Source: JAWKRB01 sp041389885 (GTDB taxonomy: Bacteria > Myxococcota_A > Polyangia > Polyangiales > Ga0077539). Taken from it: DNA of 64,000 nucleotides. The notes under the pieces are model-generated. The model was not told the DNA's origin. It saw only the letters and a list, made by a program, of their open reading frames with translations, and searched no databases. Location: the NCBI GenBank assembly GCA_041389885.1, contig JAWKRB010000018.1, forward strand, positions 62,001 to 126,000, read 5' to 3'. The translations under genes and the position numbers were made by a program. Position 1 is the stretch's first letter, and every line of letters starts with the position of its first letter. This document shows positions 1 to 8,442 of this stretch, piece by piece.

Positions 1-1
1 G

Positions 2-376
2 CAGGTCGTGGGGCTGACGGTGATGGCCTTCGCCATCGCGTCGCTCATCGGCCAGCGCACCCGGCGTGACCTGCACAAGGTGCGGCGCGCTGCCGTGCTC
101 GTGCGGGACGTGGTCGAGATGGTCGCCATCGGCCTCGCCGCGAGCCTGACGGGCTCCTGGGTCGAGCACGGGCTCGCCGTGCTCGGCGTAGGCGTCGCGA
201 TGCTGGTGGTGGCCGACGACACGCAATCGCTCGGCGACGCGGTGGTCACGTCGCCCGAAGAGGACGGGCCGCGGCTCGCCGTCGTGCACGCGACCGACAT
301 GTTCTTCGACTGCTTTCGGCTGAGCCACCTGTTCCTCGCGCTGCTCAAGCCGCAGAAGCGCAAGCGCCCGCGCTGA
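2..376 (+). CDS. C-terminal part of an unrecognised membrane-like protein (5' truncated by window)
   Basis: The frame is open from the left edge to a TGA at 374-376, so the true start lies outside the window. The visible ~124 residues hold two hydrophobic stretches, one at the very beginning (VVGLTVMAFAIASLIG) and one around VAIGLAASLTGSW to AVLGVGVAMLVV. A basic loop (RTRRDLHKVRR) separates them and the tail is basic (KPQKRKRPR). This fits the end of an inner-membrane protein. No family is recognised. The gene converges on a broken minus-strand ORF whose stop is two bases away. Confidence 0.55.
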   Translation, partial: QVVGLTVMAFAIASLIGQRTRRDLHKVRRAAVLVRDVVEMVAIGLAASLTGSWVEHGLAVLGVGVAMLVVADDTQSLGDAVVTSPEEDGPRLAVVHATDMFFDCFRLSHLFLALLKPQKRKRPR

Positions 377-377
377 C

Positions 378-736
378 TCACTCGTCGGGCGTCGTCGCGC
401 CCATGCGCGAGAGCAGCGCCGCGACGCTCGGGTCGCGCTGAACGCGCCCTCACCTTGCCCTCGACCGCCGCGCGGGCGCGCGCGGTGGCCCCGCTGCTCG
501 CGACGAAGCGCTGCCTCGGTGAGCCGCGCGACCGCCTGGCCGGGGTGATCGCGCCCGCGGCAGCTGCGCGAGGGCGCGCTGCGTCGCGCGCTCACCCCCT
601 CGGCGGAGCCCGCGGGCGCGGCCGGGTCGAGGCGCTGGGGACCCAGCGCCGGCGCGCCGACGCCCGGGGGCGTGAACGACAGCGAGGAGGAGGAAGCGAT
701 CGTGCTCACGTCGTCGATCGCGAGGATCTCTGGCAC
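378..736 (-). pseudogene. Shattered minus-strand ORF, product unknown
   Basis: No intact ORF explains this interval, but the minus strand reads as protein with near-100% GC third positions in successive frames. From GTG 736 one frame gives PEILAIDDVSTIASSSSLSF. Later fragments in other frames are RATQRALAQLPRA, AITPA, QAVARLTEA, RFVASSGATARARAAVEGKV and finally QRDPSVAALLSRMGATTPDE, ending at the stop at 378-380. At least five frame changes in about 350 bases are needed to join them, and single missing bases can explain most. A longer N-terminus from ATG 856 is possible but would overlap the folE start. It is either a decayed gene or an error-rich stretch of sequence. No function can be assigned. 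Confidence 0.45.
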
Positions 737-854
737 CGTTACGCGCCTCGAGGCGCCGCTGGGGCGCGGGCTCGCGGCCGAGGGGGGCTTCGTGCGGCGG
801 GCGGTATCGGTTGCGTCGGCGGGCGGTCTCGGGCATCGAAGTTCGACAGAAGCC

Positions 855-1442
855 ATGAAGCCCAACCTAGACGCCGCCGCTCGGGCGATGAGGGATTTCG
901 TCGCCGCGCTGGGCGTTCCCGCGGGGGACCCCGAGCTTCAGGGCACGCCGGAGCGCGTCGCCCACGCCTTCATCGACGAGCTGCTGGACGGCTATCGCGT
1001 CGACCCCGAGGCGATCCTCTCGGACGCCCTCGCGTCGGAGTCGCGGGGCCTGGTGGCGGTTCAGGGCGTGGCCTTCACGAGCGTCTGCCCGCACCACCTG
1101 CTGCCCTCACTGGGTCGGGCCTCGGTCGCGTACCTCCCCGGTGGCCGCATCGTGGGCCTCGGCGCCCTCGCGCGCCTCGTCGACGCCTACGCGCACCGCC
1201 TGGTGCTGCAAGAGACCCTGGGGCAGCAGCTCGCCGACGCCCTCGTGACGCACCTCGGCGCGCGCGCCGCGGGGGTGGCCCTCGACGCGCAGCACACCTG
1301 CCTCGCGGCGCGCGGCGAACGCCAGACCGACGCGCGGGTGGTCACGCACAGCTTCGCCGGGGCGTGGCGCGACGACGCGGCGTCGCGGGTCGAGTTCTTC
1401 GCGGCCGTCACGGCGGCGCGGCGCACGCCGCCCGGGGCGTGA
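855..1442 (+). CDS. folE: GTP cyclohydrolase I
   Basis: A 195-aa FolE-type enzyme that would convert GTP to 7,8-dihydroneopterin triphosphate, the entry to folate and pterin synthesis in the cytosol. The zinc site is visible: CPHH with Cys78 and His81, and the second Cys at 149 in QHTC. The GLGALARLVDAYAHRL segment matches the family's GLSKLAR helix, and ER after the second Cys fits the active site. The ATG at 855 gives the usual family length; the open frame runs back to 672, but that extension looks like antisense of the neighbouring broken ORF. The sequence is more divergent than typical FolE (for example LPSLG where LPFxG is common). Confidence 0.85.
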   Translation: MKPNLDAAARAMRDFVAALGVPAGDPELQGTPERVAHAFIDELLDGYRVDPEAILSDALASESRGLVAVQGVAFTSVCPHHLLPSLGRASVAYLPGGRIVGLGALARLVDAYAHRLVLQETLGQQLADALVTHLGARAAGVALDAQHTCLAARGERQTDARVVTHSFAGAWRDDAASRVEFFAAVTAARRTPPGA

Positions 1443-1493
1443 TCGGCATCGCGTCACCGCGCTCCACACCCCCTCCCTGCGACGAGGTCATCG

Positions 1494-2126
1494 ATGGGCG
1501 AAGAGATCCCTGAGGTCGTGCCGGTGTTCCCCCTGCCTGGGCTGGTGCTGTTGCCTGGGCAGAGGCTCCCGCTGCACATCTTTGAGCCGCGCTACCGGGC
1601 GATGGTGCGAGACGTGCTCGACGCCTCGGGGTGGATGGCCGTCGCGTGCATCGAGGACCCCGACGCGGAGGATCCTCCGGCGTTCTCCTCGCTCGCGACG
1701 GTCGGTCGCGTCGTCGCCCAGCAGCGCCTGCCCGACGGCCGCTTCAACATCCTGGTCGAGGGGCTCCGGCGCGCGCGGCTGGGCGAGGTCCCCGCGTCGA
1801 CGCCGTACCGGGCGGCGCGCGTCACGCCGCTGCGGGCGCTCTCCGACGACGCCGTGCCCGCGGCAGAGGTCGCCGCGCTGATCGACGTGTCGAGCCGGGT
1901 GACGCGCGTCGCGGTCGCGAGAGACGCCGCCGTCGAGCTGCGGGTGCCCGACGCGCTGACCCCGGTGGACCGCGCGATGCGCCTGGTCGATCGCTTCGTG
2001 GCCGACCCCGCCGATCGCCTCGCCGTCCTCCGCTGCGAGCGAGGCGTCGACGTGGTGCGCGCGGCCCTCGCGGCGTTGGTCTCGCTCTTGCGCGACCTCG
2101 ACCAGGGCAACGTCGGGCGCGCGTGA
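1494..2126 (+). CDS. LON substrate-binding (PUA-like) domain protein
   Basis: A 210-aa protein starting with the hallmark of the Lon N-terminal domain, PVFPLPGLVLLPGQRLPLHIFEPRYRAM. GRFNILVEGLRRARL follows at the strand expected to form the beta-barrel. There is no AAA+ or protease domain, so this is a stand-alone LON-domain protein, a common bacterial family sometimes annotated as a peptidase-like protein without catalytic residues. It lies 51 bp downstream of folE on the same strand and may be co-transcribed. Its biochemical role is unknown. Confidence 0.8.
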   Translation: MGEEIPEVVPVFPLPGLVLLPGQRLPLHIFEPRYRAMVRDVLDASGWMAVACIEDPDAEDPPAFSSLATVGRVVAQQRLPDGRFNILVEGLRRARLGEVPASTPYRAARVTPLRALSDDAVPAAEVAALIDVSSRVTRVAVARDAAVELRVPDALTPVDRAMRLVDRFVADPADRLAVLRCERGVDVVRAALAALVSLLRDLDQGNVGRA

Positions 2127-2144
2127 GGCGGGGACCGTCCCTCA
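2124..2144. terminator. Hairpin between convergent stop codons
   Basis: The 15-bp gap between two converging genes carries an imperfect inverted repeat (TGAG-GCG-GGGAC then GTCCC-TCA). It includes the plus-strand stop and reaches the minus-strand 3' end. It could terminate transcription in both directions; there is no T tract. Confidence 0.3.
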
Positions 2145-3098
2145 GCGGCGCGGCCTGCGGTAGGGGTTGCGCGGGAGGTTCATGGGCAAGCGGAGCCGGG
2201 GCGCGAAGGGAGAGCGAGGCGCCGAGGTCACGGCCTGGGGCGGGGCGTCGGCGGGCGCCGCCGGGTCGGCGCAGCACCGGAAGCCGATCTGGTAGTACAC
2301 GAACCCCTCGTTGTGCGAGGTGGTCGTGGGGCGGCAGCGGGCGCGGATGTTCCCCCACCACCCGCCCTTGAGCGCGCTCTGGTAGGGCGTGCCCGACTCG
2401 TTCACGGTCCACTCGTCGGCGTTGCCCGTCATGTCATGAACGCCGGCCCAGCTCACGCAGCGCGCCATCGCGCCAGAGGGCACGGCCTCGTACAGCCGCG
2501 CGCTCTCCTCGATCGACGTGCTGGGGTTGCCGAGGCGCGCGCGGTCGGGACGCACGGTCTGGTGGTCGATGCGGCACGCCGTCGCGTCGCGGCTGTACCC
2601 GTAGGGATACGGGAGCATCTCGGGGCCCTCACACGCGAAGGTCCACTCGGCGCGCGTGCACAGCCGGCGGCCTCGCGCGCCGCAGAGCCGCTGCGCCTCG
2701 TTCCAGCTCACCATGACCATGGGTCGCACCCCCGCCTGGTTGGGGTACTCGTAGCGGTCCATGCACACCGTGAGGTGCTCGCGGCGCCCGGTGCACCGCG
2801 AGGGCGCGAACTCGGCGCAGCGCATCCGGGTGTCGTCATCGATCCAGCGCAGGCAGCGCTGGTCGACGTTCGTGCAGTACTCCCCGTCGACCAGGCTCAT
2901 GTCGTCGGGGCATGACAACCCTGTCGCGGCGGGCGGGGGCGGCGTCACGGCCTGCGCCTCGTCTCCCCGGCGCTCGGGTGGGTTCGCCCTGGGCGGAGCC
3001 TGCTGCCCGCGCGCGGGGTGATCGCCTCCGACGAGCGCGCTGAGGCCGAGCGCGAACAGCAGGCCGGTACGCAGGTGATGTCGCAGGGCGTCGCGCAT
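2142..3098 (-). CDS. Secreted formylglycine-generating-enzyme (FGE-sulfatase) fold protein
   Basis: A 318-aa protein with an N-terminal hydrophobic signal (LRTGLLFALGLSALVGG), a Pro-rich linker to about residue 60, then an FGE-sulfatase-type C-type-lectin fold. Diagnostic segments are PMVMVSWNEAQRLC, RRLCTRAEWTFAC, VHDMTGNADEWTVN, KGGWWGN and the closing IGFRCC. Members of this fold include the sulfatase-activating enzyme and many domains of unknown role in myxobacteria. The paired active-site Cys arrangement of true FGE is not clearly present, so formylglycine formation is not claimed. It is probably periplasmic. Its start is followed upstream by a perfect inverted repeat at 3143-3164. Confidence 0.75.
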   Translation of the reverse strand: MRDALRHHLRTGLLFALGLSALVGGDHPARGQQAPPRANPPERRGDEAQAVTPPPPAATGLSCPDDMSLVDGEYCTNVDQRCLRWIDDDTRMRCAEFAPSRCTGRREHLTVCMDRYEYPNQAGVRPMVMVSWNEAQRLCGARGRRLCTRAEWTFACEGPEMLPYPYGYSRDATACRIDHQTVRPDRARLGNPSTSIEESARLYEAVPSGAMARCVSWAGVHDMTGNADEWTVNESGTPYQSALKGGWWGNIRARCRPTTTSHNEGFVYYQIGFRCCADPAAPADAPPQAVTSAPRSPFAPRLRLPMNLPRNPYRRPRR

Positions 3099-3142
3099 GG
3101 TGGGGGCTCTCTCTGATCCCTCGCGCCGGGTCGGAGGTCGAA

Positions 3143-3164
3143 CCGTGATGCGAGCACATCACGG
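3143..3164. promoter_or_regulatory. Perfect 8-bp inverted repeat in a divergent intergenic region
   Basis: CCGTGATG at 3143-3150 is mirrored by CATCACGG at 3157-3164 with a 6-base spacer. It sits 45 bp before the start of the minus-strand FGE-fold gene, in the 267-bp region shared with slyD. It may be an operator or an RNA hairpin in the leader; no known regulator is assigned. Confidence 0.4.
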
Positions 3165-3365
3165 GCCAACGCGATCGGATCCGGCGGTCGCACGCCATGA
3201 ACACCACGCGGCCGGGCCGCGGCTCAAGTTGTTGGGGCGGATCGAGAACGCGCAGCACGAAAGTGGACGGGCGGTGCGCGCGCGCGGTGGGCGGGATATG
3301 GTCCGCGGGCTCGCGCGCGGCCCCGAAGGGCTCTTCAAGCGCGCGGCGAGAAACAGAGAGGATGC

Positions 3366-3878
3366 ATGAAGATCGCTGAAGGCAGCGTTGTGGAGCTCAA
3401 CTACACGCTCCGTGACGACGACGGTGAGGTCCTGGACTCGTCGGACGAAGACGGAACGCTGCACTACCTCCACGGGCACGGACAGATCGTTCCTGGCCTC
3501 GAGAAGGCGTTGGAGGGGCGCGTCGTGGGCGACGCCGTGAAGGTGGTCGTGGCGCCCGAAGAGGGCTACGGCCCGCGCTTCGACGACCGCGTCGTGACCG
3601 TGTCGCGAGATCGCCTCCCCGCGGGCGAAGACCCCGAGGTGGGGATGGTGCTCGAGGGCAATGGGCCGGGCGGGGAGAGCATCCTGCTGCGCGTCGTCGA
3701 GGTGAGCGACGAGGGGGTGACCCTCGACGCGAACCACCCGTTGGCGGGGGAGAACCTGCACTTCGAGGTCAGCGTCGTGACGATTCGCGAGGCGACCGAC
3801 GAGGAGCTCCAGCACGGACACGCGCACGGCCCCGACGGCCATGGTCACGGAGACGACCACGACCACCACGACCACTGA
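3366..3878 (+). CDS. slyD: SlyD-type FKBP peptidyl-prolyl isomerase
   Basis: A 170-aa cytosolic prolyl isomerase/chaperone. The N-terminal FKBP half has VVELNYTLRDDDGEVLDSS and HGHGQIVPGLEKALEG. It is followed by APEEGYGPR, the inserted chaperone flap, then the return strand LDANHPLAGENLHFEV that is typical of SlyD. The last 25 residues are a His/Asp-rich tail (HGHAHGPDGHGHGDDHDHHDH) of the kind that binds nickel and other metals in SlyD. ATG 3366 follows an AGAGAGGA ribosome site. Family assignment is firm; a role in metallo-enzyme maturation is only inferred from the tail. Confidence 0.92.
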   Translation: MKIAEGSVVELNYTLRDDDGEVLDSSDEDGTLHYLHGHGQIVPGLEKALEGRVVGDAVKVVVAPEEGYGPRFDDRVVTVSRDRLPAGEDPEVGMVLEGNGPGGESILLRVVEVSDEGVTLDANHPLAGENLHFEVSVVTIREATDEELQHGHAHGPDGHGHGDDHDHHDH

Positions 3879-3885
3879 CGGCGGC

Positions 3886-5448
3886 TCACCCTGAGGTGGG
3901 CAGCCCAGGAGGGCACTCGGTGCCCGCCACCTGCGCCGACGCCTCGACCCGCACCACCACCCCTTGAGACACCGCGAACCCCGATGAGAACGCCGTGGGC
4001 GCCAGCTCGTTGGGCAGACTCCAGGTCTGCCCCTGGGCGGTGATCACGTAGAGGCCGTAGCGACCGGCAGGGAGCCCCGAGGCGGCGCAGCGCGAGCCCC
4101 GAGGGAACATCCCCGCCGTCGCCCGCGCGAGCGCCGACGGCAGCCTGGGGACCACCGCGGACCAGTCGCGGGTGGGGTCGGGGCCGCGCACTTCGAAGGC
4201 GATGGGAGGGAACACCACGCGCGCCGCGGGGACGCTCAGCGGTTCGCTCGGCGGGGGGCGGTAGATCGAGGCGAAGTCGTCGACGCCTGCTTCGGGCACG
4301 ACGCTCCCGAAGATCACCACGGGGGGGGATGCGGGCGCGCCCAGCTCGGCGACCACGCGCTGCGTGAGCGCGGGGTCGCGCACGGACGCGGCGAGCACCT
4401 CGCGCTCGGCGGCGCCCACGTCGCGCAGGCGCACGAGCATCACCAGCGGAAAGACCCAGGGCACCCGGATCACGCCCGCCGCGCCGACGCCGAGGAGCGT
4501 GGGGTGCTCGGCCTGGTAGGGCGCGCCCACCTGAAAGGGAACGGGGTTGTCGAAGCTCACGCCCGCGCTCGCGGCGGCGGTGAGCTCCGACGGGGGAAGT
4601 CCCCCGGTGAGCGTGAGCGCCGGGAGCGAGGCCACGAAGGCCGCGGGGTCTGCCGTCGTCGCGTTGCTCCGCAGCACCATCGCGCGCGTCGACTGACCGC
4701 TCGTCGCCGCGGGCGCCGTCGAGGGCGCCAGGAGCCCCGTGCGCGCGGCCCAGTCGGCGAAGGCGTCCCCCGCGGGGGGCGGGCGCTCGATGGGCGCGGG
4801 GGTCAAGGTCGACCCCGTCGTCGCGACGTGGAACACAGGTCGGTCGCGCGTCACCGGCAGCCCGAGGAGCACCGTGACCCCCGTGGTGACCGCGCCCTCC
4901 TGCGGGAGCTCCAGCGAACCGTCGGCGCGCGGGCGGCCCAGCGCGATGGGCTGAAACGTGGGGCTCGCGGGGTTCGCGTCGAGCAGCGCGCCGCCCGCGA
5001 CGTCGCCCCGCCAGGGCTGCGAGCGCACGCCGAACACGGGGTGAAAGCCGCGGGTGTCCTCCCGCGCCGAGTAGTACGCGCGGAGCTGGTAGCGCCCCGC
5101 GTCGGCGATCCCTGGGAAGGTGAACGCGCTGCTGGCGCGCACCCGCCCCGGCGGCCCCGGGCTGAGGGAGGCGAAGAGCTGCGAGGCGGGCAGCGTCGCC
5201 ACGCCGAGGGCGGTGGTGGCGAAGCCCTGAGGCGGCGGCGGTGCGTCCGCGCGAAAGAGCAGGAGCACCACCCGGCCCACGGGGCGCCCCGACGAGTCGA
5301 CCGGCGGCGGCGGGCCCTCGTACACGATCGTGCCCTCGATGCGCCCGAGGGGCCGGTTGTGGTTGGGGTACCCGTCGGCGCCGTCGCGCACGACATCAGG
5401 GCTTCCGCAGGAGGCCGCGAGAAAGAGCGGGAGGAGTACGCGTCGCAT
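3886..5448 (-). CDS. Outer-membrane-type lipoprotein paired with a TonB receptor, unknown function
   Basis: A 520-aa protein with a lipoprotein signal (MRRVLLPLFLAASC, Cys14). An early segment, GRIEGTIVYEGPPPP, looks like the first strand of a beta-sandwich domain. The rest is rich in Pro, Ala and Val with no recognised catalytic motif. It starts 3 bp after the stop of the TonB-dependent receptor, so the two are almost certainly co-transcribed, receptor first. By analogy with receptor-lipoprotein pairs it may be a surface ligand-binding partner, but nothing in the sequence identifies a ligand. Confidence 0.7.
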   Translation of the reverse strand: MRRVLLPLFLAASCGSPDVVRDGADGYPNHNRPLGRIEGTIVYEGPPPPVDSSGRPVGRVVLLLFRADAPPPPQGFATTALGVATLPASQLFASLSPGPPGRVRASSAFTFPGIADAGRYQLRAYYSAREDTRGFHPVFGVRSQPWRGDVAGGALLDANPASPTFQPIALGRPRADGSLELPQEGAVTTGVTVLLGLPVTRDRPVFHVATTGSTLTPAPIERPPPAGDAFADWAARTGLLAPSTAPAATSGQSTRAMVLRSNATTADPAAFVASLPALTLTGGLPPSELTAAASAGVSFDNPVPFQVGAPYQAEHPTLLGVGAAGVIRVPWVFPLVMLVRLRDVGAAEREVLAASVRDPALTQRVVAELGAPASPPVVIFGSVVPEAGVDDFASIYRPPPSEPLSVPAARVVFPPIAFEVRGPDPTRDWSAVVPRLPSALARATAGMFPRGSRCAASGLPAGRYGLYVITAQGQTWSLPNELAPTAFSSGFAVSQGVVVRVEASAQVAGTECPPGLPTSG

Positions 5449-5451
5449 GGC

Positions 5452-8028
5452 TCAGTACCTCAACGTGGCGACGCCCATCACCCGGGCGCCGAGCGGAGCG
5501 CCGAAGGGGTGCTGACGCGCGCGGTTGTCGGTCAGGTTGGTCCCCGTGACCCCGAGCTCGAGGCGGTCGCCGAGGAGCCGCACGCCCACCCGCGCGTTGA
5601 GCTGAAAGTAGTCGGGGAGGTCGTAGTGGACGAAGACCACGCCCCGTGAGGCGTCGAAGTCTTGCTCGCGCCACCGCGACGCTGACACGTAGTGGCCCAT
5701 GACCTCGGCGTCGAGGCCGAAGCGCGTGCGCAGCTGCGCGCCGACGTTGAGCTTGTGCTGCGGCGTGCGCTGGTCGCTGTTCGCGACGGCGCCCTGCTCG
5801 TGCCGGGTGAACGCGAAGGTGTAGTTCGCGAAGAGGTCGAGGCCCTCCACCGGGGTCGCGCGCACCGCCGCCTCGGCCCCGATGACCTCCGTGGCGAAGG
5901 GGTCGTTCGCGAAGTGAAAGCTGCCCACGTCGATGCGCCCCCCGGCGCTCGAGCGGCCGGGCAGCGGGTCGAAGATCACGTTGGTGAGCTCGATCAGGTC
6001 GGTGCCGCGCACGTAGAAGCCCGTGAGCTCGTACTGAAACCGCTCGAGGGTCTGGTCCATGAACGAGAGGTCGATCGAGAGCGCGTTCTCGGCGCGGAGC
6101 CGCTCGGCGCCGCCGCGGTACACCTCGCCGCCCTCGCCGCGAACGCCGACGCCCGCGATGGGAGAAGGGTTCTGCAGGTCGAGGTAGAGCTCCAGCATCG
6201 TCGGCGTGCGAAAGGAGGTCGCGCCGGCCAGCCTGAGCGCGCGGCGCGAGGAGGGGTGGAGGGTGACCGCGAGGCGGGGCGAGAACACCGGAGAGTCGAG
6301 CACCGGGTGCTGGTCGACGCGCACCGAGGCCACCGCCGAGAGCGCCGAGCCGAAGCGCGCCTGCGCCTGCGCGTAGCCCGCGAAGTGGTGCAGCAGGTGG
6401 TCGGCGTTGAGAAAGCTCCAGGAGATGTGCTTCGCCCGGTAGCTCGCGCCGAAGGTGAGGTCGATGGGCACCCGCGGGGTCCCGACGCGGCGGGCGTAGC
6501 GGGCCTCGAGGTCGAACACGTCCTGGTAGAATCGGTTGATCAGGGTGTCAGACCCGACGCGCTGGAGCAGCTCGTCGGCGGTGCCGACCACGTGGTTCGA
6601 GAAGGCCCGCACGGTGAGCCCGTGGGCGGAGAGCTGCACGAAGGGCTGCACCACGGCGATGTCGGTCCAGAACCAGCGGAGCGGCCCGATCGCGTTGAAC
6701 CAGATCGACCCCGCGGTGGCCGCGACCCCGCCGCGCAGCGAGACGTCTCGCGTGAGCTGCGTCGAGAGGTCGAGGTCGGCGCGCAGGCTCTCGAGCGCGC
6801 GTCCGCGGTCGTCGACGTTGAGGCGGTAGGTCGTGTCAGACGGCCCCACGAGCAGCGCGTGGGGCGCGGCGCGGTTGTAGCCGAAGCCCAGGCGGTACGA
6901 TACGCCGCGCGCGCGCCCGGCGCTCGTGACCGAGCCGTGGACCTGCCCGCCGTTGCCCGCGCCGAAGGTCGCCGTGTTGCGCCGCTCGCCCGGGGCGCGG
7001 GTGATGATGTTCACCACGCCGGAGTACGCGTCGGCGCCGTAGAGCGCGGAGCCGGGGCCGCGGATCACCTCGATGCGCTCGATCTCGTCGACGCCCACGG
7101 GCATCAGCGGCCAGAGGGTCACGCCGAGGAAATCCAGGTAGATGCTCCGACCGTCGAGGAGCACCAGCACCCGGTTCGACAGCCGACGGTTGAAGCCGCG
7201 GATGCCGACCTGCTGGTCGGACGCGTCGAGGGACATCACGTCGACGCCCACCGCCCGGCGCAAGAGCTCCGGGACGTTCGTGAGCCCCGAGAGCCGAATG
7301 TCCTGCTGCGTGATGATCGTGATAGCGTTGGGCGCGTCGAGGGGCGACTGCGCGCTCAGCGTGGCAGACACCACCTGCTCGTCGTAGGTGCCGTCACGGG
7401 CGTCCTGCGGCGCGTCGGCGCGCGCTGGGGAGGGGGCGCGGGCGGCGCCGGGGCGGCGGGCGGGGAGGCGCCGGGGCGGCGGCGCGCTCGCGACCGGGGC
7501 GCCGTCGGTGAACGCCATGATCGTGCGCGCCGCGTCGCGAAGGCGCGCGACCTGCTCGGGGGTGAGCTCCGTGACGGGGGGCGCCACCCCGCCGGGCGGA
7601 GGCTCCGTCGCGGGGGGCGAGGGGGCGGGCGGGGGCTCCGTCGCGGGGGCCGCGGGCGGCGTCGGCGCGGCGGCCTGCGCGGCGCGGAGGCGCTGCTGGA
7701 GCTCGCGCACCGTCGCCTCGACCTCGGCCCGGTCGGGCACGTCGCCCTGGAGGTACTGCCCGTAGAAATCCAGCGCGCGCTCCACGTCGCCGGCGTCGGA
7801 GTACGCGCGGGCGATGTTGAACAGCACGTTGACGTTGGGAAGGATGCGGTACGCGGACTGAAACTCCTCGATGGCCTCGACGAAGCGTCGCTCCCGCACG
7901 AGGGAGATGCCCGCGCGAAAGTGCCGCCGCGCCTCGGCGCGCTCGTCGGCCCTCGCGACGCCTGCGAACGTGATCAGGGCCGCTCCGAGGAGCCAGGCCC
8001 GAGCCCTTCGATTCGATTGCAACGCCAT
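5452..8028 (-). CDS. TonB-dependent outer-membrane receptor with N-terminal TPR domain
   Basis: 858 aa. After a signal peptide (WLLGAALITFAGVARA) come TPR-like helices at about residues 30-110 (AEARRHFRAGISLV, FNIARAYSDAGDVERALDFYGQYL). A Pro/Ala/Glu linker follows to about 205. The plug domain has APNAITIITQQDIRLSG, GIRGFNRRLSNRVLVLLDGRS and IERIEVIRGPGSALYGADAYSGVVNIIT. The remainder is a 22-strand-type beta barrel ending in the aromatic VATLRY. It would take up a siderophore or similar ligand using TonB energy. The periplasmic TPR-receptor fusion is unusual outside myxobacteria. It is co-transcribed with the lipoprotein that follows it. Confidence 0.88.
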   Translation of the reverse strand: MALQSNRRARAWLLGAALITFAGVARADERAEARRHFRAGISLVRERRFVEAIEEFQSAYRILPNVNVLFNIARAYSDAGDVERALDFYGQYLQGDVPDRAEVEATVRELQQRLRAAQAAAPTPPAAPATEPPPAPSPPATEPPPGGVAPPVTELTPEQVARLRDAARTIMAFTDGAPVASAPPPRRLPARRPGAARAPSPARADAPQDARDGTYDEQVVSATLSAQSPLDAPNAITIITQQDIRLSGLTNVPELLRRAVGVDVMSLDASDQQVGIRGFNRRLSNRVLVLLDGRSIYLDFLGVTLWPLMPVGVDEIERIEVIRGPGSALYGADAYSGVVNIITRAPGERRNTATFGAGNGGQVHGSVTSAGRARGVSYRLGFGYNRAAPHALLVGPSDTTYRLNVDDRGRALESLRADLDLSTQLTRDVSLRGGVAATAGSIWFNAIGPLRWFWTDIAVVQPFVQLSAHGLTVRAFSNHVVGTADELLQRVGSDTLINRFYQDVFDLEARYARRVGTPRVPIDLTFGASYRAKHISWSFLNADHLLHHFAGYAQAQARFGSALSAVASVRVDQHPVLDSPVFSPRLAVTLHPSSRRALRLAGATSFRTPTMLELYLDLQNPSPIAGVGVRGEGGEVYRGGAERLRAENALSIDLSFMDQTLERFQYELTGFYVRGTDLIELTNVIFDPLPGRSSAGGRIDVGSFHFANDPFATEVIGAEAAVRATPVEGLDLFANYTFAFTRHEQGAVANSDQRTPQHKLNVGAQLRTRFGLDAEVMGHYVSASRWREQDFDASRGVVFVHYDLPDYFQLNARVGVRLLGDRLELGVTGTNLTDNRARQHPFGAPLGARVMGVATLRY

Positions 8029-8096
8029 CCCTCGCCTGACCTCGCCCGCGGTGCAGAGGGGCGCCAGCGTCGCCCAGATCGGGACGCCGCGACAAG

Positions 8097-8384
8097 CTAT
8101 CCCCTCGCGCGCGCCCCGCCCGGCGCCGAATCCTCGCCCGCGCGGTACTCCCGGGTGAGCACGAGCACCGCCTCGTCGTCGGGCGCCCGGCCCCGCGACG
8201 CGCCGCGCACGGCCCAGGCCCCGCTCGCCGTCAGCGCGTCGAGCGCCGCGCGGAGCACCGCCTGTCGTACCGCCGGGAGCTCGGCGGCCCAGGCGTAGCC
8301 GTCTCGGTCGCCCTCGTAGTCGTCGTCGAACTCGCAGCGAAAGACGAGGCGAAGGTCAAAGGTCTGCTCTTCGGTGTGTCGCAT
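8097..8384 (-). CDS. Small hypothetical protein
   Basis: A 95-aa product with an Asp/Glu-rich centre (CEFDDDYEGDRDGYAW) and a helix RQAVLRAALDALTASG. No signal peptide or membrane segment and no recognised family. The start lies only 58 bp from the divergent thiolase-like gene, so the two share a promoter region. It is 68 bp upstream of the TonB receptor on the same strand and could lead that transcript. Confidence 0.6.
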   Translation of the reverse strand: MRHTEEQTFDLRLVFRCEFDDDYEGDRDGYAWAAELPAVRQAVLRAALDALTASGAWAVRGASRGRAPDDEAVLVLTREYRAGEDSAPGGARARG

Positions 8385-8442
8385 GAGGACCTCATCGCGC
8401 CCCTTGACGCGGCGCGCAACCGCGCGCGACGTTGAGGCCGAG

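Noticed and set aside
672..854. N-terminal extension of folE in frame
   Set aside because: The extra 61 residues have no FolE homology and coincide with the antisense of the broken ORF; ATG 855 gives the normal family length.
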